The notes beneath the pieces are model-generated. The model worked only from the letters and a program-made list of their open reading frames with translations, had not been told where the DNA came from and did no database searches. DNA of 64,000 nt, taken from positions 1 to 64,000 of the forward strand of contig NZ_JACYVI010000010.1 in assembly GCF_014842265.1 (NCBI RefSeq). Direction: 5' to 3'. The stretch's first letter is position 1; every line of letters begins with the position of its first letter. The position numbers and the translations under genes were made by a program. The DNA comes from Pseudomonas sp. CFBP 13711 (GTDB lineage Bacteria > Pseudomonadota > Gammaproteobacteria > Pseudomonadales > Pseudomonadaceae). Shown here piece after piece: positions 40,020 to 48,963 of the stretch.

Positions 40020-42564
40020 CCACCTGGGCGTACTGCCCCTGTTCGACGGATGCGCCGAGTGGAGTGGCGAGTGCCGCAGCCCCTCGGCGATCGTCGAAAA
40101 ATGCCTTGTCGCCTGCAACCCGTGCCGAGGCGCGCGGCATGTTCCCGTCGTCATTGCCCGCAACGTCGATGAACCAGTAGCAGTGGCGAACGGCGCGGGT
40201 GATCGCCACATAGGCCAGGCGTAACACCTCATCTTTCTGCGCGTTGTCGAACGCTTCCAGATCCCCTTCCCGCCCCAGACCGGCCAGCTGATAGACCTGA
40301 TTCTTGTACGGCGACTGCGTCAGATGCTGACAATCCCCGAGCAGAAACACGGCGTCGGCCTGTAGGCCCTTGGCGCTGTGATAGGTCAGTTGCTTCAGAC
40401 GACGTTCCTGAGGCGGCAGCCTGTAATCGGCATCGGCAAGGTCCTGCAAGGCTTCCGGCAAGCGGCTGCGTTCGCTGCCTTTGCGGTACAAGAGCAGCAC
40501 CGAGTCACCGGCGTGGTAGTGCTCGGTCAGGCTGGCCAGCAAGCGTTCATCGTCGCGGTCCAGCACGGTCACCGGCAGCAGCTCCTGCACCGGGCCGCTG
40601 GCGCGGGCCTTCTTGCCGCTGATCGCCGGCGCGGCACGCACGATGTGCTCGGCGGCGTCGATGATGTGCTGATGGCTGCGGAAGTTGTCGCTGAGCATGA
40701 CCTTGGTGGTCGCGGGCGAGGAAAACTCCTTGGGAAACTCCATGAAGAATTTCGGCGAACTGCCGCGCCAGCCGTAGATCGACTGCCAGTCATCGCCGAC
40801 GCACAGCAGCGATGAACGCTGGGCACCGCGGCCCACATGCAGCGCCGGGCCGCGACTGCGGATTTCCCGCAGACTGGCGCGGATCCACGAGACGATTTGC
40901 GGCGAGACATCCTGAAACTCATCGATCATCAGATGCGAAAGCGGACGCAGGCCGGCATCGCTGACCAGCTTGAGGTTTTCCGGCGAGTTTTCACCGAACA
41001 GCGAAAACATCCGGTTGTAGGTCATCACCGGCGGTGATTGATCCAGCAGGTGGTTCTCGAAGGCCTTCCAGAACAGGCTCAGCGCTTCGAAGAAAAACCG
41101 GTCGGGGTCCTGATCCGAAAAGCTCATCTGCGCCACGGCGTCCGGCACATCCAGCCCGAGGTTTTCGATGAAGCTGGCGGCCGCGACGAAACAGTCCAGC
41201 AACGGCGCCGCGCTCAGCTCGCCTTTGACTTTGTAATCGAACCCCGGCCCCGCCACGGCCGCGCCGGACAACGACTGCATCATGCCGCGCGAGGCCTGGT
41301 AGTTTTCCAGCCAGATGACCGGCTTGCGGCAAAACGCCTGAAACAAGGTGCGCTTGATCACCCACTCGGCCCACACCGGCAACTTGGCGTCCGGACGGCG
41401 CAGGTGCTGGTCTTCGCTCGGGTCGAAACCCAGGACAATCCAGGCATCCAGCTCGGCCGCATAACCGTGGACGTGGAAGGTCAGGCCGCTGACTTCGACG
41501 GTCTGGCGCATCGGCTCGACGCCCTGAATCGGCCACGCGCCAGCGCGAATCCACAGGTCTTCGATGACGTCGCACAGCTCTTCGTCGCGCTTGGACGACA
41601 GGCCCATCACGGTGATGCGCTTCTGCACGTCCGGGTGATCGCGGTCCAGTTCCTTGAGTTGCAGCGACTGCCGGTACAGGGGCGCCATGACCTCGCGAAA
41701 ACGCGGATTGGCGGCGTACAAATCCCGGTAGCACAGGTTCAGCTGTTGGCGCTGGGCGTCATTGATGCGCAAGTCGAAGGGGTTGCTGTCGGCGCTGTCG
41801 TCGAACAGCTGGCCGGACTGGCTGCTGAGGTTCTCGAAGGCCTGCAATTGCTCGAAACCCGGCAGGCTGCGCACCAGCGGCAGGATCCGCGAATGGAAAG
41901 TGCGCACCACCTCGCGGGCCTGACGCAGTGTCAGCTCATGGCCCCACAGCGCCATAATCTCGATGAGTTTGTTGATGAAATCCTTGCGTGACTCGCGGGT
42001 GAAGGTCACTACGGTCATCGAGTCCAGCTCAAAGCCCAGGTAGTGGTTCAGCAACAGCACACGCAACACCAGCGACGTCGACTTGCCCGCCCCGGCGCCG
42101 GCAATCACGTAGGTCGATGGCGTGTCGCTGAAAATCATCTTCCACTGGGCAGTGGTGGGTTGCGCGTGAGCGGGCAGCTTCTCGGCGACGTCGGCCTTGA
42201 TGCGCTTTTTCAGCTCGTTGGTCAGCGGCAGGCGCCAGTCGTCGAACAGGTGGTCGTCAACCCTCGGACCACGGTGCTCAAGGGGCCGGGTGTCGCGAAT
42301 CACCAGCACCTGACGGCCTTCTTCAATGCCATCCAGGTGACCTTCCGCGTAACCCTCGTTCATGCCCTCGGCATGACCGTTGAGGTAGCCATCGGCGTGG
42401 CCCTGGTGCCACGACGGCACGTGCTGCGCCTGCATGCGCGACAAACCGCTGCCCATCATGCGGGCAACGAGCCGCTTGAAGAACGGCAAGCGTTCAGGGG
42501 TATTCAGGTCGGGAGGCAGTTGGTTTGGCTCGTTGGGTAGCTCGGCGGAAAAATCGTGCGGCAC
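40006..42564 (-). CDS. UvrD/Rep-like superfamily 1 DNA helicase with Gly-rich N-terminal repeats
   Basis: An 852-residue SF1A helicase. Walker A is VIAGAGAGKSTSLV near 155-165, motif Ia TVVTFTRES, Walker B MIDEFQDVSPQ, motif III GDDWQSIYGWRGS, motif IV MLSDNFRSHQHI, motif V LTYHSAKGLQAD and motif VI LAYVAITRAVRHC. Ahead of the motor, residues 52-85 carry an unusual periodic tract (QGHADGYLNGHAEGMNEGY, then AEGHLDGIEEG) of repeated G-H/Y/M-x-x-G units. GTG 42564 follows GGAG by seven bases. No partner nuclease is adjacent. It probably works in repair or replication restart; the N-terminal part is of unknown role. Confidence 0.88.
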   Translation of the reverse strand: MPHDFSAELPNEPNQLPPDLNTPERLPFFKRLVARMMGSGLSRMQAQHVPSWHQGHADGYLNGHAEGMNEGYAEGHLDGIEEGRQVLVIRDTRPLEHRGPRVDDHLFDDWRLPLTNELKKRIKADVAEKLPAHAQPTTAQWKMIFSDTPSTYVIAGAGAGKSTSLVLRVLLLNHYLGFELDSMTVVTFTRESRKDFINKLIEIMALWGHELTLRQAREVVRTFHSRILPLVRSLPGFEQLQAFENLSSQSGQLFDDSADSNPFDLRINDAQRQQLNLCYRDLYAANPRFREVMAPLYRQSLQLKELDRDHPDVQKRITVMGLSSKRDEELCDVIEDLWIRAGAWPIQGVEPMRQTVEVSGLTFHVHGYAAELDAWIVLGFDPSEDQHLRRPDAKLPVWAEWVIKRTLFQAFCRKPVIWLENYQASRGMMQSLSGAAVAGPGFDYKVKGELSAAPLLDCFVAAASFIENLGLDVPDAVAQMSFSDQDPDRFFFEALSLFWKAFENHLLDQSPPVMTYNRMFSLFGENSPENLKLVSDAGLRPLSHLMIDEFQDVSPQIVSWIRASLREIRSRGPALHVGRGAQRSSLLCVGDDWQSIYGWRGSSPKFFMEFPKEFSSPATTKVMLSDNFRSHQHIIDAAEHIVRAAPAISGKKARASGPVQELLPVTVLDRDDERLLASLTEHYHAGDSVLLLYRKGSERSRLPEALQDLADADYRLPPQERRLKQLTYHSAKGLQADAVFLLGDCQHLTQSPYKNQVYQLAGLGREGDLEAFDNAQKDEVLRLAYVAITRAVRHCYWFIDVAGNDDGNMPRASARVAGDKAFFDDRRGAAALATPLGASVEQGQYAQVVRPD

Positions 42565-42841
42565 GCGGGCTCCGGGTATCAGCGTTTTCGACAGGGCGCC
42601 TATGGTCGCCCCATTCGCGTTTCAGCTCCAGTGAAATGCTTTGCGGTCAGGGAGTTAGCCGATAAAGGGCCGCGTGTTTCTAGGCCCCATGATGGCCTAC
42701 GTATCGAATTAACCGATCGCATTCATGCAGAACTTACGCTTTTTATCGATATTTAGTTGATAGATCATTGCTCCATCGACTGACAAGTCATCACCAGCGG
42801 CGCCCTGCCACAGGCCCGGCCCTGCTACGGAGGAACTGATC

Positions 42842-43537
42842 ATGCTGCAACTTCGACCTTTCAAATCCCTTGGCGGCGCAGACCACGGCTGGCTGAATGC
42901 CCATCACCATTTCTCGTTCGCCAGTTACTACGACGAGAGCCGGATGAACTGGGGCCAGCTGCGGGTGTGGAACGATGACGTGATCGAAGCCGGCACCGGC
43001 TTCCCGCGTCACCCGCACCGGGACATGGAGATCATTACCTATGTGCGTGAGGGCGCAATCACTCACGAGGACAGCCTGGGCAACCGTGGCCGTACCGAAG
43101 CGGGCGATGTGCAGGTGATGAGTGCCGGCACGGGCGTGGCGCACAGTGAATACAATCTGGAGTCGAAGGAAACGCGGATTTTCCAGATCTGGATCATGCC
43201 GGACGAGGTCGGTGCTCCGCCTTCGTGGGGTGCCAAGCCATTCCCGAAAGGCGACCGCGAGGGTTTTGTGACCCTGGCGAGCGGCAAGGCGGACGATGAT
43301 ATCGAGTTGCGGATTCGGGCCAATGCCCGGTTGGTGGCTGCCAATCTGAAGGCCGGTGAGACGGCGGAGTACGTGCTGGATGCAGGCCGTCGGGCGTATC
43401 TGGTGCCTGCGACGGGCGTCATTGAGGTCAACGGTCTGCGTGCCGAAGCGCGGGATGGTGTGGCGGTTGAGGATGAGCGTGTGTTGCGGGTGACGGCCCT
43501 CGAAGACAGCGAGATCGTGTTGGTCGATGTCGCTTAG
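42842..43537 (+). CDS. Pirin family protein (YhhW/quercetinase-like)
   Basis: A 231-residue bicupin of the pirin family. The metal-binding set of the N-terminal cupin is visible in GFPRHPHRDMEIITYV (two His), AITHEDSLGNRG (His) and AGTGVAHSEYNLE (His, Glu). E. coli YhhW shares this layout and has quercetinase activity in vitro; the physiological role is unclear. GGAGGAACTGATC precedes the start. The stop codon is followed 18 bases later by the first hairpin of repeat copy D. Confidence 0.9.
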   Translation: MLQLRPFKSLGGADHGWLNAHHHFSFASYYDESRMNWGQLRVWNDDVIEAGTGFPRHPHRDMEIITYVREGAITHEDSLGNRGRTEAGDVQVMSAGTGVAHSEYNLESKETRIFQIWIMPDEVGAPPSWGAKPFPKGDREGFVTLASGKADDDIELRIRANARLVAANLKAGETAEYVLDAGRRAYLVPATGVIEVNGLRAEARDGVAVEDERVLRVTALEDSEIVLVDVA

Positions 43538-43546
43538 AAGCGGTAG

Positions 43547-43836
43547 ATCAAGAGCGTCTGCCTGGGGGCAGACGTTTCGCCTTCGGCGAGTTACTTGGAA
43601 AAGCACCCCAAGTAACCAAGGGTGCTTGCTCTTGGTTAGGCCCCTCGTACCTCGGGGTTCCTTCACTCCGGTCCCGCTCCGTGGGCCCGCGCCGAACGGA
43701 CATCCATGTCCTGACGGCGCTCTCGCCGCATCCATGCGGCTCGACCCACTGCGCGAGACCTGCGTTCAGCCTGCACCCAAGTCGCGATTGATGTCGTCTG
43801 GAATTCTTGTGGATGAAGATCAAGAGCAGATCAAGG
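43547..43836 (+). repeat. Structured dispersed repeat, copy D
   Basis: Same direction as the pirin gene it follows. Terminal hairpin GTCTGCC/GGCAGAC (43556-43573), short hairpin CCCC/GGGG (43641-43657), outer arms GGTCCCGC...GTGGG and CCCAC...GCGAGACC, inner hairpins GGACATCCATGTCC and CCGCATCCATGCGG. It ends with GATCAAGAGCAGATCAA next to a REP. Confidence 0.85.
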
Positions 43837-43837
43837 G

Positions 43838-43922
43838 CTTCCCGGCTAAAGCCGGTCCCACAAAAGCAACGCGTGCAATCAGTGGAATTGGCGCTGACTG
43901 TAGGACCGGCTTTAGCCGGGAA
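43838..43922. repeat. REP pair between inverted repeat copies D and E
   Basis: Two opposed CGGCTTTAGCCGGGAA-type REPs form the centre of a large inverted structure with structured repeats D and E as arms. Confidence 0.85.
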
Positions 43923-44222
43923 GCTTTTGCTGTTGCTGTTGCTGTTGCTGTTGATCTTCTACGCGGTAGTCCAGACAGCACAAATCGCGACTTGGGTGCA
44001 GGCCGAGCGCAGACGACGCGGAGTGGGCCGAGCCGCATGGATGCGGCGAGAGCGCCGTTGCGGACATGGATGTCCGTTCGGCGCGGGCCCACGGAGTGTC
44101 GTCGAAGTGAGGGTATTCCGACGAAGGAGGAACCTAACCAGGAGCAAGCACCCTTGGTTACTTGGGGTGCTTTTCCAAGTAACTCGCCGAAGGCGAAATG
44201 TCTGCCGTTAGGCAGACTCTCT
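43923..44222 (-). repeat. Structured dispersed repeat, copy E, with TTGCTG microsatellite end
   Basis: Opposite to copy D and co-directional with pgm. Terminal hairpin GTCTGCC/GGCAGAC (44200-44217), short hairpin TTCC/GGAA (44116-44132), outer arms GACGAC...GTGGGCC / GGCCCAC...GTCGTC, inner hairpins GGACATGGATGTCC and CCGCATGGATGCGG. The REP-side end carries four perfect TTGCTG units at 43927-43950 in place of the usual TTGATCTGCTC. Confidence 0.85.
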
Positions 44223-44258
44223 CAGCCGCACCACGAGCTCAGGCTCGACGCAAAAGCG

Positions 44259-45902
44259 TCAAGGCGCTATCGCGCCGTCAACAAGCACCTGCGCCTCAGC
44301 CACCAGACGCTTCAGATGCTCCTCACCTTTGAAGCTCTCCGCATAGATCTTGTAGATATCCTCAGTCCCCGACGGCCGCGCAGCGAACCAGCCGTTCTCG
44401 GTAATGACCTTCAAGCCACCAATCGCCTGATCATTGCCCGGCGCCTTGCTCAGGATGCTCTCAATCTTCTCCCCTGCCAGCTCCGTCGACGTGACCTGCT
44501 CCGGCGACAGCTTGCTCAACAGCGCCTTCTGCTCGAAGTTGGCCTTCGCCTCGACGCGGGTCGACACTGGTTCGCCCAACTCATCGGTCAACGCCTTGTA
44601 CATCTCGCTCGGGTCACGGCCTTTGCGCGCGCGGATTTCTGCGGCCAGCAATGCCGGGATCAAACCATCCTTGTCCGTCGTCCAGACCGTCCCGTCGCGA
44701 CGCAGGAACGACGCACCGGCACTCTCCTCGCCGCCAAAGCCCAGCGAACCTTCGTACAACCCTTCGGCGAAGAACTTGAAGCCCACCGGCACTTCGTACA
44801 AGCGGCGGCCCAGACGCTGGGTGACGCGATCAATCATGCCGCTGCTGACAACGGTCTTGCCGACGGCCGCATCGGCGCGCCAGTCAGGACGGTTCTGAAA
44901 CAGGTAATCGATCGACACCGCCAGGTAATTGTTCGGCGCCAGCAGGCCGCCGGTTGGCGTGACGATGCCGTGACGGTCGTGATCCGGGTCGCAGGCGAAG
45001 GCCACTTGGAAGCGGTCCTTCAGACCGATCAGGCTCTGCATCGCGAAATTGGAGGACGGGTCCATGCGGATCTTGCCGTCCCAGTCCACGCTCATGAAGC
45101 GGAAGGTCGGATCGACGAACTTGTTTACCACTTCCAGATTCAGGCCGTAGTGCTCACCGATGGCCGACCAGTAACGCACGCCCGCCCCGCCCAGCGGGTC
45201 AACGCCCAGGTGCAGGTTGGCGCCACGAATGGCGTCCATGTCGATGACGTTTTTCAGGTCAGCCACGTACGTGTTGATGTAGTCATGGCGATGGGTGGTG
45301 TCGGCGCGCAGGGCTTTTTCGTGGGTGATGCGCTGGACGTTGACGATGCGTTCGGCGAGCAATTCGTTGGCTTTGTTCTCGATCCACTTGGTAATGTGCG
45401 AGTCAGCCGGGCCGCCGTTGGTGGGGTTGTACTTGAAGCCACCGCTTTCCGGCGGGTTGTGCGAGGGCGTGATGACGATGCCGTCGGCCAGACCGGTCGT
45501 GCGCCCGCGGTTGTAGCAGATGATGGCGTGGGAGATCGCCGGCGTCGGGGTGTATTCGTCACCCTCGGAGATCATCACGTTGACGCCGTTGGCCGCCAGC
45601 ACTTCCAGCGCCGAAGCGGCCGCCGGGGTCGACAGTGCGTGAGTGTCGGCGCCGAGGAACAGCGGGCCGTCGATGCCGTTGGCCTGGCGGTACAGGCAGA
45701 TCGCCTGACTGATGGCCAGCACGTGCCACTCGTTGAAGCTCAATTCGAAAGAACTGCCGCGGTGCCCGGAAGTACCGAAGGCAACACGCTGGGTCGCCAC
45801 CGACGCGTCGGGCTGACCGGTGTAATAGGCCGTCACCAGACGAGGAAGATCGACCAGCAATTCTGCAGGCGCCAGTTTGCCCGCGAATGGACTGATACTC
45901 AT
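44259..45902 (-). CDS. pgm: Phosphoglucomutase (alpha-D-glucose phosphate-specific)
   Basis: A 547-residue enzyme interconverting glucose 1-phosphate and glucose 6-phosphate (EC 5.4.2.2), almost the same length as E. coli Pgm. Ser147 in GIVITPSHNPPESGG is the phospho-accepting serine. The Mg-binding loop is ACDPDHDRHGIV, the sugar loop GFGGEESAGASF, and the phosphate-binding loop RPSGTEDIYKIYAESF. GGAGG precedes ATG 45902. It is monocistronic; copy E of the structured repeat begins 42 bases past its stop. Confidence 0.95.
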   Translation of the reverse strand: MSISPFAGKLAPAELLVDLPRLVTAYYTGQPDASVATQRVAFGTSGHRGSSFELSFNEWHVLAISQAICLYRQANGIDGPLFLGADTHALSTPAAASALEVLAANGVNVMISEGDEYTPTPAISHAIICYNRGRTTGLADGIVITPSHNPPESGGFKYNPTNGGPADSHITKWIENKANELLAERIVNVQRITHEKALRADTTHRHDYINTYVADLKNVIDMDAIRGANLHLGVDPLGGAGVRYWSAIGEHYGLNLEVVNKFVDPTFRFMSVDWDGKIRMDPSSNFAMQSLIGLKDRFQVAFACDPDHDRHGIVTPTGGLLAPNNYLAVSIDYLFQNRPDWRADAAVGKTVVSSGMIDRVTQRLGRRLYEVPVGFKFFAEGLYEGSLGFGGEESAGASFLRRDGTVWTTDKDGLIPALLAAEIRARKGRDPSEMYKALTDELGEPVSTRVEAKANFEQKALLSKLSPEQVTSTELAGEKIESILSKAPGNDQAIGGLKVITENGWFAARPSGTEDIYKIYAESFKGEEHLKRLVAEAQVLVDGAIAP

Positions 45903-46076
45903 GCGAAACCTCCGTGGATGAAAAATAGGGAAATGACAAAAAGAAAAAGTCCCGACCAGGCGGGAAACGCCCTGAAACGCCGCCAGAAATGCCAGTGACG
46001 CGGCAGTTTACTGGCAGTTGGACCGTGGCGCTCGGCTATCGATCCGTAACGCCTTGAGACAATTAGCTGCCCCTCA

Positions 46077-48407
46077 TCATAGCTGCCACCACGCCGGTAA
46101 CAGTTGCTGGATCTTGCGCTCGGCGAAGCGATCGTCGATCAGCACCACCACGCCGCGATCCTCAACACCCCGAATCACCCGGCCGGCGGCCTGCACCACT
46201 TTCTGCATGCCGGGGTACAAATAGGTGTAGTCGTAACCGGCGCCGAACAACAGGCTCATGCGCTGTTTAAGTTGCTCGTTGACCGGGTTGATCTGCGCCA
46301 GGCCCAGGGTGGCGATGAACGCACCGATCAACCGAGCCCCCGGCAGGTCGATGCCCTCGCCGAACGCCCCGCCCAGCACCGCAAAACCGATGCCCTGACT
46401 GGCCGGGGTAAAGCGATCGAGAAAGGCCTGCCGTTCGGCCTCGGCCATCCCCCGGGATTGTTTCCAGACAGGAACAGCCGGGTGGCTGCGCTCCATCAAC
46501 TCCGCGACTTGCTGGAGGTAATCGAAGCTGCTGAAGAACGCCAGATAGTTGCCCGGCCGCGCTTCGAACTGCTGCGCCATCAGCTCGACGATGGGCGCCA
46601 GCGAGGCCTGCCGATGGGTGTAGCGGGTGGAGATGCGGCTGACGATTTCGACGTCCAGCTGCGAGCGTTGAAACGGCGACTCGACGTCGACCCATGCCGT
46701 GGTGTCGGGCAGACCCAGCAAGTCACGGTAAAAATGCCGTGGATTGAGGGTCGCGGAAAACAGCACCGCACTGATCGCAGCGGTCAGGCGCGGACGCACA
46801 AAACCCGCGGGCACGACATTGCGCAGGCACAGCCGGGACAGCGACTTGCTGCCCAGTTCACGCTTGCTGATATCGAACAGGAAGTGCTCATCGAACAGCT
46901 CGGCAATGCGACCGAACTGGATCGCCTCGAAATAGAAACTCTGCAGCTCGCCGTTGGCCGCATGGGGGTGCTCGTTGAAATAATCACCGAACGCGGTGAT
47001 GCACAGATTGAGGCTGTTGAGAAACTTGGCCGGCGTGGCGGCGTAGGCCTGGTAAGGGGCGACTTGTTCCTTGTGCAGGGCATTCCAGTCGCGGTTGAGC
47101 CGCTGCAAGGCCTTTTTCACCGGCTCCGGCGCGCTCTGCCGCACCTGATTCATGCTGTGCTGATCGAGGGTCGCGCTGTACATCGACCGTGCCCGCTCGA
47201 CCATGTTGTGCGCCTCGTCCACCAGCACCGCGACCCGCCACTGATTGAACTGGCTGAGCCCGAACAGCATGCCGCTGAGGTCGAAATAATAGTTGTAGTC
47301 GGCGATCACCACGTCCGACCAGCGCGCCAGCTCCTGGCTCAGGTAATACGGGCAGACCTGATGGCCCAGCGCGACCTCACGCACGCCCGCCTGATCGAGC
47401 CACGGCTTGATCATCGCCTCGCTGCGCGCCGCCGGCAGCCGGTCGTAAAAACCTTTGGCGAGCGGGCATGAGTCCCCGTTGCATGCTTTGTCCGGGTATT
47501 CGCAGGCCTTGTCCCGGGCGACCATCTCCAGCACACGCAGGCTCAGCTCCGGCGCGCTTCGACCAATCACACTCAGGGCATCCAGCGCCAGTTTGCGTCC
47601 CGGGGTCTTGGCGGTGAGGAAAAACACCTTGTCCAGCTTGCGTGTCGGCGCGGCTTTGAGCATCGGGAACACCGTGCCGATGGTCTTGCCAATGCCGGTG
47701 GGCGCCTGGGCCATCAAACAGCGCCCGGTGCTGACCGCCTTGTACACCGACTCGGCCAACGCCCGCTGCCCGGTGCGGAAATCGGCGTGGGGAAACTTCA
47801 GAGCGCTGAGCCCATGGTCGCGGGCGTCGCGATGGGCCAATTCCTGCCGCGCCCACTGCAGGAAGATGCCGGCCTGAGTTTCGAAAAACCCCTGTAACTC
47901 GGCTGCCGTGAAACGCTGCTGAATGAGGGTTTCCTGCTCACTGATGATGTTGAAGTACACCAGCGCCAGATTGACCTCGGCCAGCTGCAACTGCTGGCAC
48001 AGCAGCCAGCCATACACCTTCGCCTGGGCCCAGTGCAGCTGCCGGTGGTTGGCGGGCAGACTGCTCAGGTCGCCGCGGTAGGTCTTGATCTCCTCGAGCT
48101 GGTTCAGCGCGGCATCGTAGCCATCCGCCCTGCCCCGAATCCTCAGCTCATGAAACACCCCGCTCAACGCCACCTCGGCCTGATACTGCGGCCCCCGCCG
48201 TGCTGCCACCGTCCGATGCCCGGCAATCCCTTCCTGCGCCGTGGGCGACGGCGTAAACCGCAAATCCAGATCCCCCGCCTTCGCCGTAAACTCACACAAC
48301 TCCCGCACCGCCACCCGGTAACCCGTTTCCGGATCGCCAGCCGCCACCGCCACAGGCTCGACAGGAGCTGCGCAGGTATCGGGGGAAAGAGCGGAAATGG
48401 AAGTCAC
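46077..48407 (-). CDS. XPD/DinG-like superfamily 2 helicase with nuclease-like N-terminal domain
   Basis: A 776-residue protein. Residues 25-190 resemble a Cas4/RecB-type PD-(D/E)XK fold, with RGRADGYDAALNQLEEIKTYRG giving the D...E-x-K pattern. The helicase part follows: Walker A AQAPTGIGKT; an Fe-S cluster region with Cys in DKACEYPDKACNGDSCPLA and HQVCPYY; the DEAH box in VLVDEAHNMVERAR; FSATLNP; and a C-terminal Q-x2-GR-x-IR motif QAAGRVIRG. It should be a 5'-3' DNA helicase in repair. GTG 48407 lacks an obvious ribosome site, so the true start could be slightly downstream. It is a single gene. Confidence 0.85.
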   Translation of the reverse strand: MTSISALSPDTCAAPVEPVAVAAGDPETGYRVAVRELCEFTAKAGDLDLRFTPSPTAQEGIAGHRTVAARRGPQYQAEVALSGVFHELRIRGRADGYDAALNQLEEIKTYRGDLSSLPANHRQLHWAQAKVYGWLLCQQLQLAEVNLALVYFNIISEQETLIQQRFTAAELQGFFETQAGIFLQWARQELAHRDARDHGLSALKFPHADFRTGQRALAESVYKAVSTGRCLMAQAPTGIGKTIGTVFPMLKAAPTRKLDKVFFLTAKTPGRKLALDALSVIGRSAPELSLRVLEMVARDKACEYPDKACNGDSCPLAKGFYDRLPAARSEAMIKPWLDQAGVREVALGHQVCPYYLSQELARWSDVVIADYNYYFDLSGMLFGLSQFNQWRVAVLVDEAHNMVERARSMYSATLDQHSMNQVRQSAPEPVKKALQRLNRDWNALHKEQVAPYQAYAATPAKFLNSLNLCITAFGDYFNEHPHAANGELQSFYFEAIQFGRIAELFDEHFLFDISKRELGSKSLSRLCLRNVVPAGFVRPRLTAAISAVLFSATLNPRHFYRDLLGLPDTTAWVDVESPFQRSQLDVEIVSRISTRYTHRQASLAPIVELMAQQFEARPGNYLAFFSSFDYLQQVAELMERSHPAVPVWKQSRGMAEAERQAFLDRFTPASQGIGFAVLGGAFGEGIDLPGARLIGAFIATLGLAQINPVNEQLKQRMSLLFGAGYDYTYLYPGMQKVVQAAGRVIRGVEDRGVVVLIDDRFAERKIQQLLPAWWQL

Positions 48408-48524
48408 TGAAAAGGCTGGCCGTCGATCGGAACACTGGACGGACGTACAGATAACAGCTCAACGCCATCGAGGCAAACGGAAATGGATTGGCGGACAGAT
48501 TTCGGCGCAGAGCGCCAGGGGATG

Positions 48525-48563
48525 CATACCCACGCAGAGCGTGGGGACGATCAACGGGTGCAG
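48525..48563. repeat. Fragment of a DUF1534-type palindromic repeat
   Basis: CCCACGCAGAGCGTGGGGACGATCA matches one end of the element at 11761-11874; only this end is present. Confidence 0.6.
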
Positions 48564-48608
48564 TCTGAAGCTGGTTTTAACAATCATAAGTGATGGCGCA
48601 CCTACCGG

Positions 48609-48645
48609 CCTCTTCCCGGCTGAAGCCGGTCCTACCAGGGAAGCT
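48609..48645. repeat. Single REP next to structured repeat copy F
   Basis: CTTCCCGGCTGAAGCCGG-type REP that abuts the REP-side end of copy F, as at the other copies. Confidence 0.8.
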
Positions 48646-48942
48646 TTTGATCTGCTCTTGATCTTCATACGCAAAGATCCCAGACGCCACCAATCGCGAC
48701 ATTGGTGCAGGCTGAACGCAGGTCTCGCTCCGTGGGCCGAGCGGCATGGATGCCGCGAGAGCCGCCCCCCGCCATGGATGGCGGATGGCGGCGGGCCCAC
48801 GGAGCGAGACCGGAGTGAAGGAACCCCGAGGTACGAGGGGCCCAACCAGGAGCAAGCACCCTTGGTTACTTGGGGTGCTTTTCCAAGTAACTCGCCGAAG
48901 GCGAAACCGAGGCCGTTAGGCCGACGCCCTTGATTTTGATCT
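48646..48942 (-). repeat. Structured dispersed repeat, copy F (most diverged)
   Basis: Co-directional with the MocR-type gene it follows. Outer arms GGTCTCGCTCCGTGGGCC and its perfect complement, inner hairpins CGGCATGGATGCCG and CCGCCATGGATGGCGG (the latter shared by no other copy), short hairpin CCCC/GGGG (48824-48840). The terminal hairpin is reduced to GGCC/GGCC (48911-48922). The structure is kept although the arm sequences differ. Confidence 0.85.
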
Positions 48943-48963
48943 TGATCTGCATAAGCCGCACCG

